60,439 nt of DNA from Lachnospiraceae bacterium (GTDB lineage: Bacteria > Bacillota > Clostridia > Lachnospirales > Lachnospiraceae), in NCBI GenBank assembly GCA_910575475.1, contig CAJTGD010000035.1:1-60439 (forward strand), written 5' to 3'. How positions within the stretch are numbered: the stretch's first letter is position 1; every line of letters begins with the position of its first letter. The notes below the pieces were generated by a model, which saw nothing but the letters and a program-made list of their open reading frames with translations, was not told the DNA's origin and did not search any database. The translations under genes and the position numbers were made by a program. Of the stretch, positions 24,090-32,826 are shown in pieces.

Positions 24090-24944
24090 CTATACTCCTT
24101 TCTTACTGGATTCCTCTTTCTGGTACATCGCATCAGAATGCCCGGGATCTGCCTTTGATTCCCGCGCAAACAGCTCCGCCGTCTGGAAGCCCTTCTCCAG
24201 CTCCCGCGCAGACACTTCCGCCGGCCCAAAGCCCTTCACCAGTTCCTGCACAAACGCGTCCGCCGGCTTCTGCCGGATCTGCTCCGGCGTATCCAGCTGG
24301 CGGACCTTCCCCTGCTCCATGACCAGCATCCGGCCGCCCAGTTTCATGGCCTCCCGGATATCATGGGTGATAAATACGATGGTCAGCTTCAATTCCTTCT
24401 GCAGCCGGAGGATCTCATCCTGCATGGTCTGCCGGGTGATCTCGTCCAGCGCGCCGAACGGTTCATCCATGAGAAGGATCCTGGGTTCCGCCGCAAGCGC
24501 ACGGGCGATCCCCACTCTCTGCTGCTGTCCGCCGGAAAGCTCCGACGGATATCTGCCGGCCATCTCTTCCTCCAGCCCTACGGTCCGCAGCAGGCGCAGG
24601 GCGAGCTGACGGTTCTCGGCCTTATTTTTTCTGCCGCTGATGACCGGAACGTAGGTAATATTTTTTTCCACGGTCATGTGGGGAAAAATCCCCCCGTTCT
24701 GGATCACATAGCCGATCCTGCGCCGCAGCGCCACCAGGTCGGCCCCCGCCAGATCCTTTCCTTCCACGAAGATCCGCCCTGCATCCGGGGTGAGCAGGCC
24801 GTTGATCAGTTTCAGCATGGTCGTCTTGCCGCACCCGGATGTTCCGATGACCGTCAGAAATTCTCCCTCCCGCACCTGCAGGCTGAAATCATCCAATATA
24901 CAATTTTCTCCAAAGCTTTTTATCACATGTTCAAATCGAATCAT
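24090..24944 (-). CDS. ABC transporter ATPase, OpuB/ProV type
   Basis: Walker A GTSGCGKTT (about residues 35-43), Q-loop IQNGGIFPHM, signature LSGGQQQRVGIARALAAEP, Walker B ILLMDEPFGALD and switch ITHDIREAM are all present. The C-terminal 30 residues are a low-complexity charged tail rather than CBS domains. It energises import of betaine-, carnitine- or choline-like compounds. The ATG overlaps the binding-protein stop by four bases. Confidence 0.92.
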   Translation of the reverse strand: MIRFEHVIKSFGENCILDDFSLQVREGEFLTVIGTSGCGKTTMLKLINGLLTPDAGRIFVEGKDLAGADLVALRRRIGYVIQNGGIFPHMTVEKNITYVPVISGRKNKAENRQLALRLLRTVGLEEEMAGRYPSELSGGQQQRVGIARALAAEPRILLMDEPFGALDEITRQTMQDEILRLQKELKLTIVFITHDIREAMKLGGRMLVMEQGKVRQLDTPEQIRQKPADAFVQELVKGFGPAEVSARELEKGFQTAELFARESKADPGHSDAMYQKEESSKKGV

Positions 24945-25945
24945 ATCAACCCTTTTTCTTTCAGAAATGCTTCCGCTACTTCTGCCTCGTCTTTTCCTTC
25001 CACTTCCACCTGGTAATTCAATTCCGCCATTTCCTGATCCGTCAGAATGCCGTCCATTTTCATCAGAGCATCCTCCAGACCCAGATATTTTTCCATGGCG
25101 TCTTTTCTGACTACGGTGGAGCAGAAATAGTTCACCTGCAGATGCTTGTCGTCTTCCAGCACCATGATATCGTCCCGGCTGAGCTGGGCGTCCGTGGTAA
25201 ATCCATTGGTCACGTCGATATCTCCCTGCTCCATAGCTTCATATTTCAGGCCGATGTCAATGTCCCGCACTGCCTTAAAGTCTAGCCCATAGGTGTCGCA
25301 CAGCAGGTTAAAGCCGTCCTCCCGCTCGATATAATCCGGATTCCCGCCGAACACCAGCTTGTCCGATACCGCCGCCATGTCCGAGGTGGTCTTCAGGTCA
25401 TATTCCTCCGCCGCTTCTTTGCGCACGGCGACCGCAAAGGTATTGTTGAAGCCGTAAAGTCCGACCCAGGTCATGTCAAACTGCTCCTCATACTCTGCTT
25501 TGAGCTTTTCCAGCATTTCGTCGTCGCTGACTTCATCCGCCTCATGCTTCAGTACCATGACCCAGCCGCTGGAGGTATACTCCGGATACAGATCGAACTC
25601 GCCCTTTTCCATGGCCGGGTGGATATTGCTGGTTCCTCCGCCGATCCCCTTTGTGATCTCCGCCGTATGATCCGTGTTTTCCTCGATCAGGAGCTTTAGC
25701 ATTTCCCCCAGGATATACTGTTCCGTCATGGGCTTGGTGGCAATCTGGATCGGCTCCCCGGAGCCATTTTCATCGGCATCCTCTGCGTCCTTGCCGTCTG
25801 CCTCTGTGCCTGCCGTCTCATTTCCTGTGCTTTCGGAACCGGCGCTTCCGCCTGCGCTTTCATTTCCTCCGCTGTTTCCGCATCCCACGCCTGCAAACGC
25901 AAGCATGGCTGCCATCAATAGTGCTACTGTCTGTTTCATCTTCAT
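24941..25945 (-). CDS. OpuBC-like substrate-binding lipoprotein
   Basis: A lipoprotein signal (lipobox AGVGC) and a Gly/Ser/Glu-rich linker (residues about 25-65) precede a type II periplasmic-binding domain of the glycine betaine/choline family (IATKPMTEQYILGEMLKLL, LYPEYTSSGWVMVL). Start at ATG 25945 follows AAAGGAG at about 11 bases; ATG two codons later is also possible. Immediately after the permease gene. The exact osmolyte cannot be told from sequence. Confidence 0.88.
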   Translation of the reverse strand: MKMKQTVALLMAAMLAFAGVGCGNSGGNESAGGSAGSESTGNETAGTEADGKDAEDADENGSGEPIQIATKPMTEQYILGEMLKLLIEENTDHTAEITKGIGGGTSNIHPAMEKGEFDLYPEYTSSGWVMVLKHEADEVSDDEMLEKLKAEYEEQFDMTWVGLYGFNNTFAVAVRKEAAEEYDLKTTSDMAAVSDKLVFGGNPDYIEREDGFNLLCDTYGLDFKAVRDIDIGLKYEAMEQGDIDVTNGFTTDAQLSRDDIMVLEDDKHLQVNYFCSTVVRKDAMEKYLGLEDALMKMDGILTDQEMAELNYQVEVEGKDEAEVAEAFLKEKGLI

Positions 25946-25946
25946 G

Positions 25947-26588
25947 TCAATTTCCACTCCTTTTTTTCATCATTTTTTCTAATCTTCCGAGCAGCAGGTC
26001 GCTGAGCAGCGCCAGAAGCGCGATCAGAAAGCTGCCCCCGAAGGTCAGCGCCATATTGTAGGTTGTGATACCTCTGTAGATCGCCACGCCCAGGCCGCCT
26101 GCCCCGATAAACGAGGCGATAGCCGCCGTGGAAATGGTCATGACTACCATGTTCCGGACTCCGGCTATGATCACGCCTGCTGCCAGCGGAAGCTTGATCT
26201 TCGTCATGATCTGAAAGTCCGTGCTCCCCATCCCCCTCGCCGCCATGATCACGTCCGGCGATACGCCCCGGATCCCGGCGTAGGTGTTGCGCACCATGGG
26301 CATGATCCCGTAGATGGTCAGCGCCGCCACCGCCGTATTATTTCCGATTCCCAGAAATGGGATCAGCATACCCAGCAGCGAGATCGAAGGAATCGTGTAA
26401 AATACGTTGGCGATCCCCAGGACCGGGGCGGACATCCGCTCATGCTCCGCGATCCAGATCCCCGCCAGGAGGCCCAGCACTCCCGACAGTGCAATAGCGA
26501 TCAGCGCCAGGGTGATGTGCTGCAGCATCAGCTCCAGAAACCAGTCCTTCCGTTCCAGATAAGTCTGGATGACTTCATTGAATAACAT
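25947..26588 (-). CDS. OpuB-type ABC transporter permease
   Basis: This 213-residue permease has five to six membrane segments and the EAA-type loop AARGMGSTDFQIMTKIKLPLA. It is the first gene of the permease-binding protein-ATPase-Rrf2 cluster. A single permease implies a homodimeric channel, as in OpuC-like single-permease systems. The next gene begins within two bases. The 142-bp gap upstream (26589-26730) holds no gene. Confidence 0.9.
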   Translation of the reverse strand: MLFNEVIQTYLERKDWFLELMLQHITLALIAIALSGVLGLLAGIWIAEHERMSAPVLGIANVFYTIPSISLLGMLIPFLGIGNNTAVAALTIYGIMPMVRNTYAGIRGVSPDVIMAARGMGSTDFQIMTKIKLPLAAGVIIAGVRNMVVMTISTAAIASFIGAGGLGVAIYRGITTYNMALTFGGSFLIALLALLSDLLLGRLEKMMKKRSGN

Positions 26589-26730
26589 CCGTCTTTTCTC
26601 CTCTTTTGCGTATACTTACTTTGGAATCCATTTCCCGCTTAAATTCCTTACCCGGATAGTCTTACGGGACTTCTCTGCTTCTGCTGAAAATGGATTCCCG
26701 CCGTTTATGCATAACGCTCTTTCTTACTTC

Positions 26731-27339
26731 TTATACATGAAGCTTCCTCACTGCCCCCGCAGTACATGCTTCCCTGCATGCGCCGCACTGCAGGCAGTGT
26801 ACCGGGTCGATCCGGTAGGGCTCCCCTTGGGCAATGCATTTCTGCGGGCAGACCTTCACGCAGGAGCCGCAGCCGATACAGGCATCCGTGATCTCGAATC
26901 CGGCTTTTTCCTCCTCTGTCCCATAGGAAAATGTCTCCCGGCTGATGGGATAATGCATCAGGTCGAACCATTCTCCGGTGCCCTCATAGATCAGAAATGC
27001 ATCCAGGATATAGCGGGTATCTCCGGGGTAGACCTCGTTCATTCCCGGGTTCTCCTCGAATGCCCGGTCCACCCACTGCTTTTCCGCCTTCCTTATCTTA
27101 CCATAAAACTTCAGAGATTGACAGTCCGGACACATGGCACTTAACGCAATCTCCCCAGTATTCATGAGCTGCTCATAAAAGGGCTTGCCCTTGGAGGTGA
27201 CAATATACATCCCTTCGTCGGCGGCGATCATCACATTGATGATCCTGCTGCGGGGATGTCCCTCCTGGTCTACGGTCGCCGCAGACGCGATCTTCACCTT
27301 CCGAAATAAATCTACATACTTTTTTGCTTTCTCGTTCAT
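26731..27339 (-). CDS. Pyridoxamine-phosphate-oxidase-fold flavoprotein fused to a 2[4Fe-4S] ferredoxin
   Basis: I take ATG 27339 (MNEKAKKYVDLF) because GGAGGAG lies 6 bases upstream; the frame is open 33 bases further. Residues 1-125 are a PNPOx-like split barrel (KIASAATVDQEGHPRSRIIN). Residues about 148-195 carry two clusters: CIGCGSCVKVCPQKC and CLQCGACREACTAGA. This fusion is frequent in anaerobic Clostridia; it probably reduces a small molecule or flavin, substrate unknown. It is divergent from the toxin-like pair and upstream of the Opu operon. Confidence 0.85.
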   Translation of the reverse strand: MNEKAKKYVDLFRKVKIASAATVDQEGHPRSRIINVMIAADEGMYIVTSKGKPFYEQLMNTGEIALSAMCPDCQSLKFYGKIRKAEKQWVDRAFEENPGMNEVYPGDTRYILDAFLIYEGTGEWFDLMHYPISRETFSYGTEEEKAGFEITDACIGCGSCVKVCPQKCIAQGEPYRIDPVHCLQCGACREACTAGAVRKLHV

Positions 27340-27422
27340 CATTTTCTCCTCCGCTTCATTAAAATATTCCATTCCTTCCGGGAATAGATCTCCGTATCAT
27401 TCTGGAATATCTTTATCTTTGT

Positions 27423-27486
27423 TGTAATATTATTTATTACAGCAAAGACTTTATCATATAATCGATGTAATGTCAATAGTTACATC
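27423..27486 (-). promoter_or_regulatory. Promoter region with two inverted repeats before the PNPOx-ferredoxin gene
   Basis: TGTAAT-N7-ATTACA (27423-27441) and GATGTAA-N9-TTACATC (27464-27486) flank the region. On the minus strand TTGACA (27476-27471), 17 bases, TAAAGT (27453-27448) could be the promoter. Such TGTAAT-type repeats could be operators; the ligand might be the nearby Rrf2 protein, which is untested. Confidence 0.5.
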
Positions 27487-27504
27487 TACTTTTCTTTCAT
27501 TTTA

Positions 27505-27579
27505 TTGACGGGCATGAAAAATCTGTTTATACTATATTTATTGAGCACTCTCGGAAACCCCTTTTATTCAGGAGTGCTC
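27505..27579 (+). promoter_or_regulatory. Promoter and leader hairpin of the toxin-like pair
   Basis: TTGACG (27505-27510), 17 bases, TATACT (27528-27533) is a near-consensus promoter. Just after the likely start of transcription, GAGCACTC (27543-27550) and GAGTGCTC (27572-27579) form a perfect 8-bp inverted repeat, 10 bases before the GGAGG site, suited to act as an operator or leader hairpin. Confidence 0.65.
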
Positions 27580-27601
27580 TCCAGATTTTGGAGGTAATTT
27601 C

Positions 27602-28081
27602 ATGAAAAAGGGATACGATATATCAAAAGATAGAAGCATCACCAATATCAAGGAAACCATAACTCTTTACCATGGTTCCAAATCCGGTATCCGAGAACAG
27701 ATAAAAGGCTCTCTGATTTATGAGCAATATAAGAATTTAAGCAGGGACCGCGACATGATCATCGGCAATATCGCAAATGACAGAATGTTTGTCGTTCTTG
27801 ACCGTTTCTTCTCTGGTGAAATTACTGATCTTGCGCTGATCAACAGCCTTTCCGCCCTCAAGCTTGGTAAGCAGTATGTCGCTTTAACAAAAAAGGCATG
27901 CAGCAAGATCCAAATTCTTGATGAAACGGAGCTTTCCGAAAAAGAGCGGAGCATATTGAAAAAGGAAAGCGAAGCAAACCGTTCCAGGGGAATTGCCATG
28001 GCAAATGAAATCTGCCGGAAATACCGCCGGGAAGGACGATTTTTTGATGAAATTATAGAGGCAGGTGAATCACGGATATGA
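27602..28081 (+). CDS. DUF3990 family protein with the ADP-ribosyltransferase-like core deleted
   Basis: The family opens with LYHGSKSGI and continues with a DFGKGFYMG-type motif before a C-terminal half reading 'IANDRMFVVLDRFFxGEITDLAL'. Here LYHGSKSGIREQIKG (about residues 22-36) is joined directly to SLIYEQYKNL and IIGNIANDRMFVVLDRFF. About 85-90 residues including the DFGxGFY segment are absent but the frame stays open to the normal end (RREGRFFDEII). DUF3990 is an ADP-ribosyltransferase-like toxin candidate, so this copy is probably inactive. GGAGG precedes the start; the stop overlaps the next gene by ATGA. Confidence 0.72.
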   Translation: MKKGYDISKDRSITNIKETITLYHGSKSGIREQIKGSLIYEQYKNLSRDRDMIIGNIANDRMFVVLDRFFSGEITDLALINSLSALKLGKQYVALTKKACSKIQILDETELSEKERSILKKESEANRSRGIAMANEICRKYRREGRFFDEIIEAGESRI

Positions 28082-28503
28082 CAGATTTCAGTCTCGAAAA
28101 GCGTCAGCTTTGTGATATACAGGGCCGCTTGTTTGAATTATCGCTAACGCACGGATATGACAGTCCCGCCTTTATCAACACATTTATGAACAGCCGGGCA
28201 GCTGCTGCTCTTGATGATACTTATGACCGTCTGCAATGGGCAGGAGAGGAATACATCCTTGAAGAATTGGAGGAGGAGAGCGGAGGACTCAAAAAGGCGG
28301 GGGAAACCTATCCTGCGGAAGTCATGTATTGGGCCGGTTATACTTACCGGTACTGGCATTACTACACCGGAGAAACCAGTCAGGAAATATACAAAACCGC
28401 AGATGCAAAGACCATGGATGAATGCTGGCTCGGCTTTCATACATTGGATGTAGCAATGGCGGTCGATGATCTAAAAGAAATATTTGATCAGAAACATGGA
28501 TAA
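28078..28503 (+). CDS. Partner protein of DUF3990, putative antitoxin/immunity
   Basis: This 141-residue acidic protein (MTDFSLEKRQLCDIQGRLFE; tail FHTLDVAMAVDDLKEIFDQ) is one I remember being encoded after DUF3990 genes in Clostridia. The four-base ATGA overlap with the upstream gene fits a toxin-antitoxin arrangement. It contains an aromatic core (YWAGYTYRYWHYYTG) but no DNA-binding motif. It is intact although its presumed toxin is not. Function not established. Confidence 0.7.
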   Translation: MTDFSLEKRQLCDIQGRLFELSLTHGYDSPAFINTFMNSRAAAALDDTYDRLQWAGEEYILEELEEESGGLKKAGETYPAEVMYWAGYTYRYWHYYTGETSQEIYKTADAKTMDECWLGFHTLDVAMAVDDLKEIFDQKHG

Positions 28504-28505
28504 TA

Positions 28506-28589
28506 CAGAAAGCCTGCCACTGGCAGCCTTTCTGCATACGATGGTATGCAAAAAAGGGAATACCCGCGTTTGACGGTACTCCCTTTTTT
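28506..28589. terminator. Two hairpins; the second is a bidirectional terminator
   Basis: CAGAAAG-c-CTGCC and GGCAG-c-CTTTCTG form a stem at 28506-28534. AAAAAAGGGAATACC (28550-28564) and GGTACTCCCTTTTTT (28575-28589) form a stem with one mismatch and T-runs on both strands, so it can end transcription of the toxin-like pair (plus) and of the GH2 gene (minus). Confidence 0.88.
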
Positions 28590-28605
28590 CATAAAATCTA
28601 TTTTT

Positions 28606-31113
28606 TTATTTTCCAATCCCTCTGCAGCCGCCGATCATGCTGCGCACCTGGATCTCCACGCACTGCGCTTCGCAGCCCTCTGCAGCCGCCGTGACCCGGA
28701 TGCTCCCATCTTCTTCCCCGGCACGCACGACACCCATCACATATCCGTCATAGGTTTCCCATTCCATGTCGTCGTAGCTGCCGAGGCACGAAGGATCGGC
28801 GCTCCCGAAGCCTTCCAGTCGGCCCGCGCCCTCCACGGAAACCGTTACCTTTTTCGAGGCGGACAGATTTTCCGTCCCGGTTTCATCGGTCAGTTTTATG
28901 GTAATAAAGGAAAGATCTTCTCCGTCCGCCGCCAGCACCGTCCGGTCGGCCTCCATGCAGAGCCGGATGGCTTCCCCAGCCGTTGTAAGCGAGAATCTCC
29001 CGGTTTCTTTTCCGTCCTCATAGCTCACCGCGGTCAGCTCTCCCGGTTCATACGCCAGCTCGTAGGACGCGGTAAATCCATGGGCTTCCCCGGCCGGCTT
29101 TCTGCCCAGGGAACGGCCGTTCAGAAACAGCTCCACTTCCTCCGCATCCGCGTAAATATCCACAAGCGCCGGTCTGCCTTCGTACCCGGGCCAGGTCCAG
29201 CTTGCGATGTTGTCCTTATACATCCACGCCGTTTTGGAGCAGGGCATCCCATACCGGTTCAGCCGCTCCACTGCCAGATACGGCTCCTTTCGAAGTCCGT
29301 ACACAATCTCCCGCAGATAGCTGATGGGCCTCCGATAGCCGATCAGATCGATATCCCCGATATAGGCCGCCCGTTCCGGGTACACGCTGGTAAAATTGGC
29401 ATTGCCGTCATAGTGGAAAATGCCGCAGCCTGCCTCGCCCAGATAATCATATCCTGCCCAGGTAAAATCGCCCAGCACATGGGGATAGCGTTTTACGATT
29501 CCCCAGAGCCTTACAATGTCCGCCGGATAAGTCTCTGTTCCCAGGACCGTTTTATTGGGATGCAGCTCATGCTCCGCAATATGCCGCCCGGTCAGATAAT
29601 TCAGTCCGATGATATCGCAGGCGGAGGAACAGCCCTCCAGCGCTTCCGTCAGAAGCGGATGGACCGCGAAATATTCTCCCCGTTCCCCGGCCATCAGGCT
29701 CATGAAGCTGTTCATTCCGCTGACCGCGTCCTGCTTGTTTTCCGCATTCTCCGCCTGGACCGGCCCGAACTTCTCCATCACATCCTGCATGATCGTCCCC
29801 AGCCTTGCCCCTGCGCTCATCAGTCCGTTCTGCCCCATCGTGGTAAACCGGGAAGGATCCAGTTCATGCAGCTTATTGCACATTTTCCGGCCGATGGCCG
29901 CGCCGGCTTCCGAGCCTGCCTCCGAAATCTCATTTCCGATGGAATACAGGATCACGCAGGGATGGTTGTAATCCTTATCCACCATCCGCTCCGCCGTCTG
30001 CTCCCAGCACTCTCTGAAATGCAGCGCAAGGTCATGGGGATTCTTATGCACCGTCCACATGTCGCTGATCTCATCCATGACAAGGATCCCGTAACGGTCG
30101 CATGCCTCCAGCATGGATTTGCTCAAAGGATGATGGGAGCTCCGGATGCTGTTGAACCCCGCTTCCTTTAACTGCCTGCAGCGGCGTTCTTGGGCCCGTT
30201 CCAGAGTGACCGCCCCCAGGACTCCATTGTCATCGTGAATGCAGGCGCCCCGCAGCTTCACTTCCTTTCCGTTGAGACGAAGCCCGTGGGCAGCGTCCAG
30301 AAGCAGTGTGCGGATCCCAAAGCTTTCCTTTGTCTCATCCAGCACCTCTCCTTTGCATTCGATCTCCACCCTGCACTGGTACAGACTGGGCGTCTCGCAG
30401 TCCCACAGCTCCGGTTTTTCCAGACAGATCGTGTGCCGGGTCATTTCATCAGTTCCCGGGTACATGACCACCATCTGCCGGTCCCGGGCGATTTCTTTCC
30501 CGTTCTTTTCTATAGAAACATTGACATGGATCTTTTCTCTGATCCTGCTGATGCTCCTGATCCGCACCACTGCTTCGATCACCGCGGAATCTGTCTTTGC
30601 AGAGAGCGTGGTGATCCGCACCCCGTCCGCAGGAACATGGATCCTGTCGCCCACCAGCAGTTTCACATTGCGATAAATCCCGCTTCCGGTATACCAGCGG
30701 CTGTTGGGCGTCATACTGTTGTCCGCGATCACCTTGATCCTGTTCTCTTCCCCGAACCTCAGCCACGGGTTCAGCTCCACATAAAATCCGGAATACCCGT
30801 ACAGGTTGGACGCCGCCAGCGCTCCGTTGATATAGACCATAGCGGTCTGATAGATTCCCTCAAATTCCAGGGAAACCGTTTTTTCCTTCCATGCCTCGGG
30901 CACGGCCAGTGTTTTCTGGTAAATGTATTCGCCCCCCGGGTAGAAGCCGGTCTGGGCGCCGCTCTTCGCGTCCGGCGTCCGCTCCTCATGGATCATGGCA
31001 TCGTGGGGGAGGTGCACTGTCTGCACCTCGTCCGTTCCCAAAAATGCAGCCGCAGCCGCATTGTTTCCGCCTTTTGTGACCTGCCAGTCCCGGTTAAAAT
31101 TTTCTCTGATCAT
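28606..31113 (-). CDS. Glycoside hydrolase family 2 enzyme (beta-galactosidase/glucuronidase-like)
   Basis: This 835-residue protein has the GH2 order: sugar-binding jelly roll (1-155), immunoglobulin-like domain (155-275), TIM barrel from about 280, and C-terminal beta domains including an invasin-like end (LSFITIKLTDETGTENLSAS). The acid/base Glu395 is in YSIGNEIS and the nucleophile Glu527 in VLGTETYPAD; SSHHPLS and MDEISDMW are also typical. No signal peptide, so intracellular. It follows a GPH symporter in the same operon, fitting uptake and cleavage of a beta-galactoside, beta-glucuronide or similar. Exact substrate unknown. Confidence 0.92.
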   Translation of the reverse strand: MIRENFNRDWQVTKGGNNAAAAAFLGTDEVQTVHLPHDAMIHEERTPDAKSGAQTGFYPGGEYIYQKTLAVPEAWKEKTVSLEFEGIYQTAMVYINGALAASNLYGYSGFYVELNPWLRFGEENRIKVIADNSMTPNSRWYTGSGIYRNVKLLVGDRIHVPADGVRITTLSAKTDSAVIEAVVRIRSISRIREKIHVNVSIEKNGKEIARDRQMVVMYPGTDEMTRHTICLEKPELWDCETPSLYQCRVEIECKGEVLDETKESFGIRTLLLDAAHGLRLNGKEVKLRGACIHDDNGVLGAVTLERAQERRCRQLKEAGFNSIRSSHHPLSKSMLEACDRYGILVMDEISDMWTVHKNPHDLALHFRECWEQTAERMVDKDYNHPCVILYSIGNEISEAGSEAGAAIGRKMCNKLHELDPSRFTTMGQNGLMSAGARLGTIMQDVMEKFGPVQAENAENKQDAVSGMNSFMSLMAGERGEYFAVHPLLTEALEGCSSACDIIGLNYLTGRHIAEHELHPNKTVLGTETYPADIVRLWGIVKRYPHVLGDFTWAGYDYLGEAGCGIFHYDGNANFTSVYPERAAYIGDIDLIGYRRPISYLREIVYGLRKEPYLAVERLNRYGMPCSKTAWMYKDNIASWTWPGYEGRPALVDIYADAEEVELFLNGRSLGRKPAGEAHGFTASYELAYEPGELTAVSYEDGKETGRFSLTTAGEAIRLCMEADRTVLAADGEDLSFITIKLTDETGTENLSASKKVTVSVEGAGRLEGFGSADPSCLGSYDDMEWETYDGYVMGVVRAGEEDGSIRVTAAAEGCEAQCVEIQVRSMIGGCRGIGK

Positions 31114-31137
31114 GGATTTTCTCCTCCTGTGAAACCA

Positions 31138-32622
31138 TTATGAATGCTGCGCATCCCATTCCTTATTTGCCTTTTCTACCTTTAACAGATAAACCAGGAC
31201 TGCCATTACAACGCCCATCACGATCGGCAGGATCGCATACATGAAGAAGATCATGTTGACCGCGCCTGCAGACTGTACCGCCGCCGTACCGTCAAAGCCG
31301 CCCAGCGCCAGAAGCCAGCCTACGACCGCGCTCCCGATGCCGCCGCCCAGCTTGACGCCGATGGAAGAACAGCTGAACATCACGCCGTCGATCCGGACGC
31401 CCTGGGTCCTCCAGGTATAATCGCTGGTCTCCGCAACCAGCGCATTCAATGTGCCGGTCAGCGGGCCGCCTGCCATATTCCGCAGAAACGTCGCAAACAG
31501 CATGACCGGAAGGTTTTTATTGACAGCTCCAAAGATAAATACGGCGCCCATCAGGAGTGTGATGATCCGGGCATACAGGTTCATTTTCCACATGCTTCCG
31601 AATTTTTTTACGAGCATGGGCGTCAGGGTCAGGATGATCATAACCGGAACCAGCTGGAACAGGGAAAACGTTCCCAGCAGCGCCGGATCGCCCATATAGT
31701 AGGTCATGAAGTAGATCGCGGAGCCCTGTGTAATACCGCTGTAAATATAGTTTACCAGATACAGGCCGAGAATGATAATGTAATATGGATTTTTCAGAAG
31801 CAGCTTTAAGGAAGTTCCGAAGCTGACCTTCGCTCCCGCCGCCGGAGCGTTTCCACCGGAACCATGTTTGCTGACAGAACCCTGTTTGCCGGCGGAATCC
31901 GCGTCCCCGGATGCATCGCTCTGTACGGCCGCGTCATTTCTGCCGGCGGATCCATTTCCGGCTGATGTATTCTCACCGGAAAGCCGGATATCCTCATCCG
32001 GCACTTCCTTCACCATCAGTACGCAGAAGGTATTCACGATCAGCGCGATCACCGCGAAGATCAAAGCAATCGTGCGCCAGCCCTGAGCGCCGCCGCCGAA
32101 TCTTTCCACCAGGCCCATTGCATTGTAGGAAATGATCAGTGTGGTGAAGGTTGCGAAAATAAACCGGATGGAGCCGAGCTGTACTCTCTCCTGCCCGTTT
32201 TTCGTGATCTTCGCTGCCAGCGCGGCATAGGCAATGCTGTTTGCCGTATAGAACACCGCGTTAAATGCCGTGTAAAATACAAAGAAATATGCGTACTGCA
32301 TGTTCGGACTCATGCTGGGAATGCTGAATACCAGGAACAGGCACGCGGAAACTCCGATCTGCCCGTACAGCATCCAGGGCCGTGCCTGACCCAGCCTGCT
32401 CCTGGTCCGGTCCATCAGTCCCCCGAAGAAAATATCCGACACACCGTCCAACAGTTTTGACACCATCATCAATGTTCCGATGACCGCGCTGTTTAATCCC
32501 ACCGCATTTGTCAGATAAAGCATGACAAAGCTGGAAATCAGGGCATATCCACAGTTTGAAGCCAGGTCGCCGGAGCCATAGGCAACCTTGTGATACCATT
32601 TTAGATACTTTTTCTCATTCAT
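31138..32622 (-). CDS. GPH-family sugar:cation symporter (MFS)
   Basis: This 494-residue protein has about 12 membrane helices and the GPH-type motif DGVSDIFFGGLMDRTRSRLGQARPW (key D and R in the loop 2-3 region at about residues 60-85). It carries an unusual Ser/Gly/Ala/Asp-rich cytoplasmic insertion (about residues 215-265) between the two halves. It imports the glycoside cleaved by the GH2 enzyme 24 bases downstream. Divergent from the AraC regulator. Confidence 0.9.
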   Translation of the reverse strand: MNEKKYLKWYHKVAYGSGDLASNCGYALISSFVMLYLTNAVGLNSAVIGTLMMVSKLLDGVSDIFFGGLMDRTRSRLGQARPWMLYGQIGVSACLFLVFSIPSMSPNMQYAYFFVFYTAFNAVFYTANSIAYAALAAKITKNGQERVQLGSIRFIFATFTTLIISYNAMGLVERFGGGAQGWRTIALIFAVIALIVNTFCVLMVKEVPDEDIRLSGENTSAGNGSAGRNDAAVQSDASGDADSAGKQGSVSKHGSGGNAPAAGAKVSFGTSLKLLLKNPYYIIILGLYLVNYIYSGITQGSAIYFMTYYMGDPALLGTFSLFQLVPVMIILTLTPMLVKKFGSMWKMNLYARIITLLMGAVFIFGAVNKNLPVMLFATFLRNMAGGPLTGTLNALVAETSDYTWRTQGVRIDGVMFSCSSIGVKLGGGIGSAVVGWLLALGGFDGTAAVQSAGAVNMIFFMYAILPIVMGVVMAVLVYLLKVEKANKEWDAQHS

Positions 32623-32826
32623 GATCTTGTTTTTCTCCTTTACTTTTTTCGTGATAATGTATATACTTTATCTTGGAATAAGTAAATTTTAGCAATTTTC
32701 AACAAAATGAACAATGTCACGGACATTTGCATCGCTTCATATTCGGTGTCATATCCGTGGATGCTGCCAGGCATGCAATCCATTTGCTGCGCAAATTGGT
32801 TACATATAGGCATGGGAGGGTATTCG

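Noticed and set aside
28546..30171. A 541-codon plus-strand open frame opposite the GH2 gene
   Set aside because: It is the antisense of a confidently identified GH2 enzyme, has no ribosome binding site or recognisable domain, and its composition is that of a mirrored GC-rich gene.
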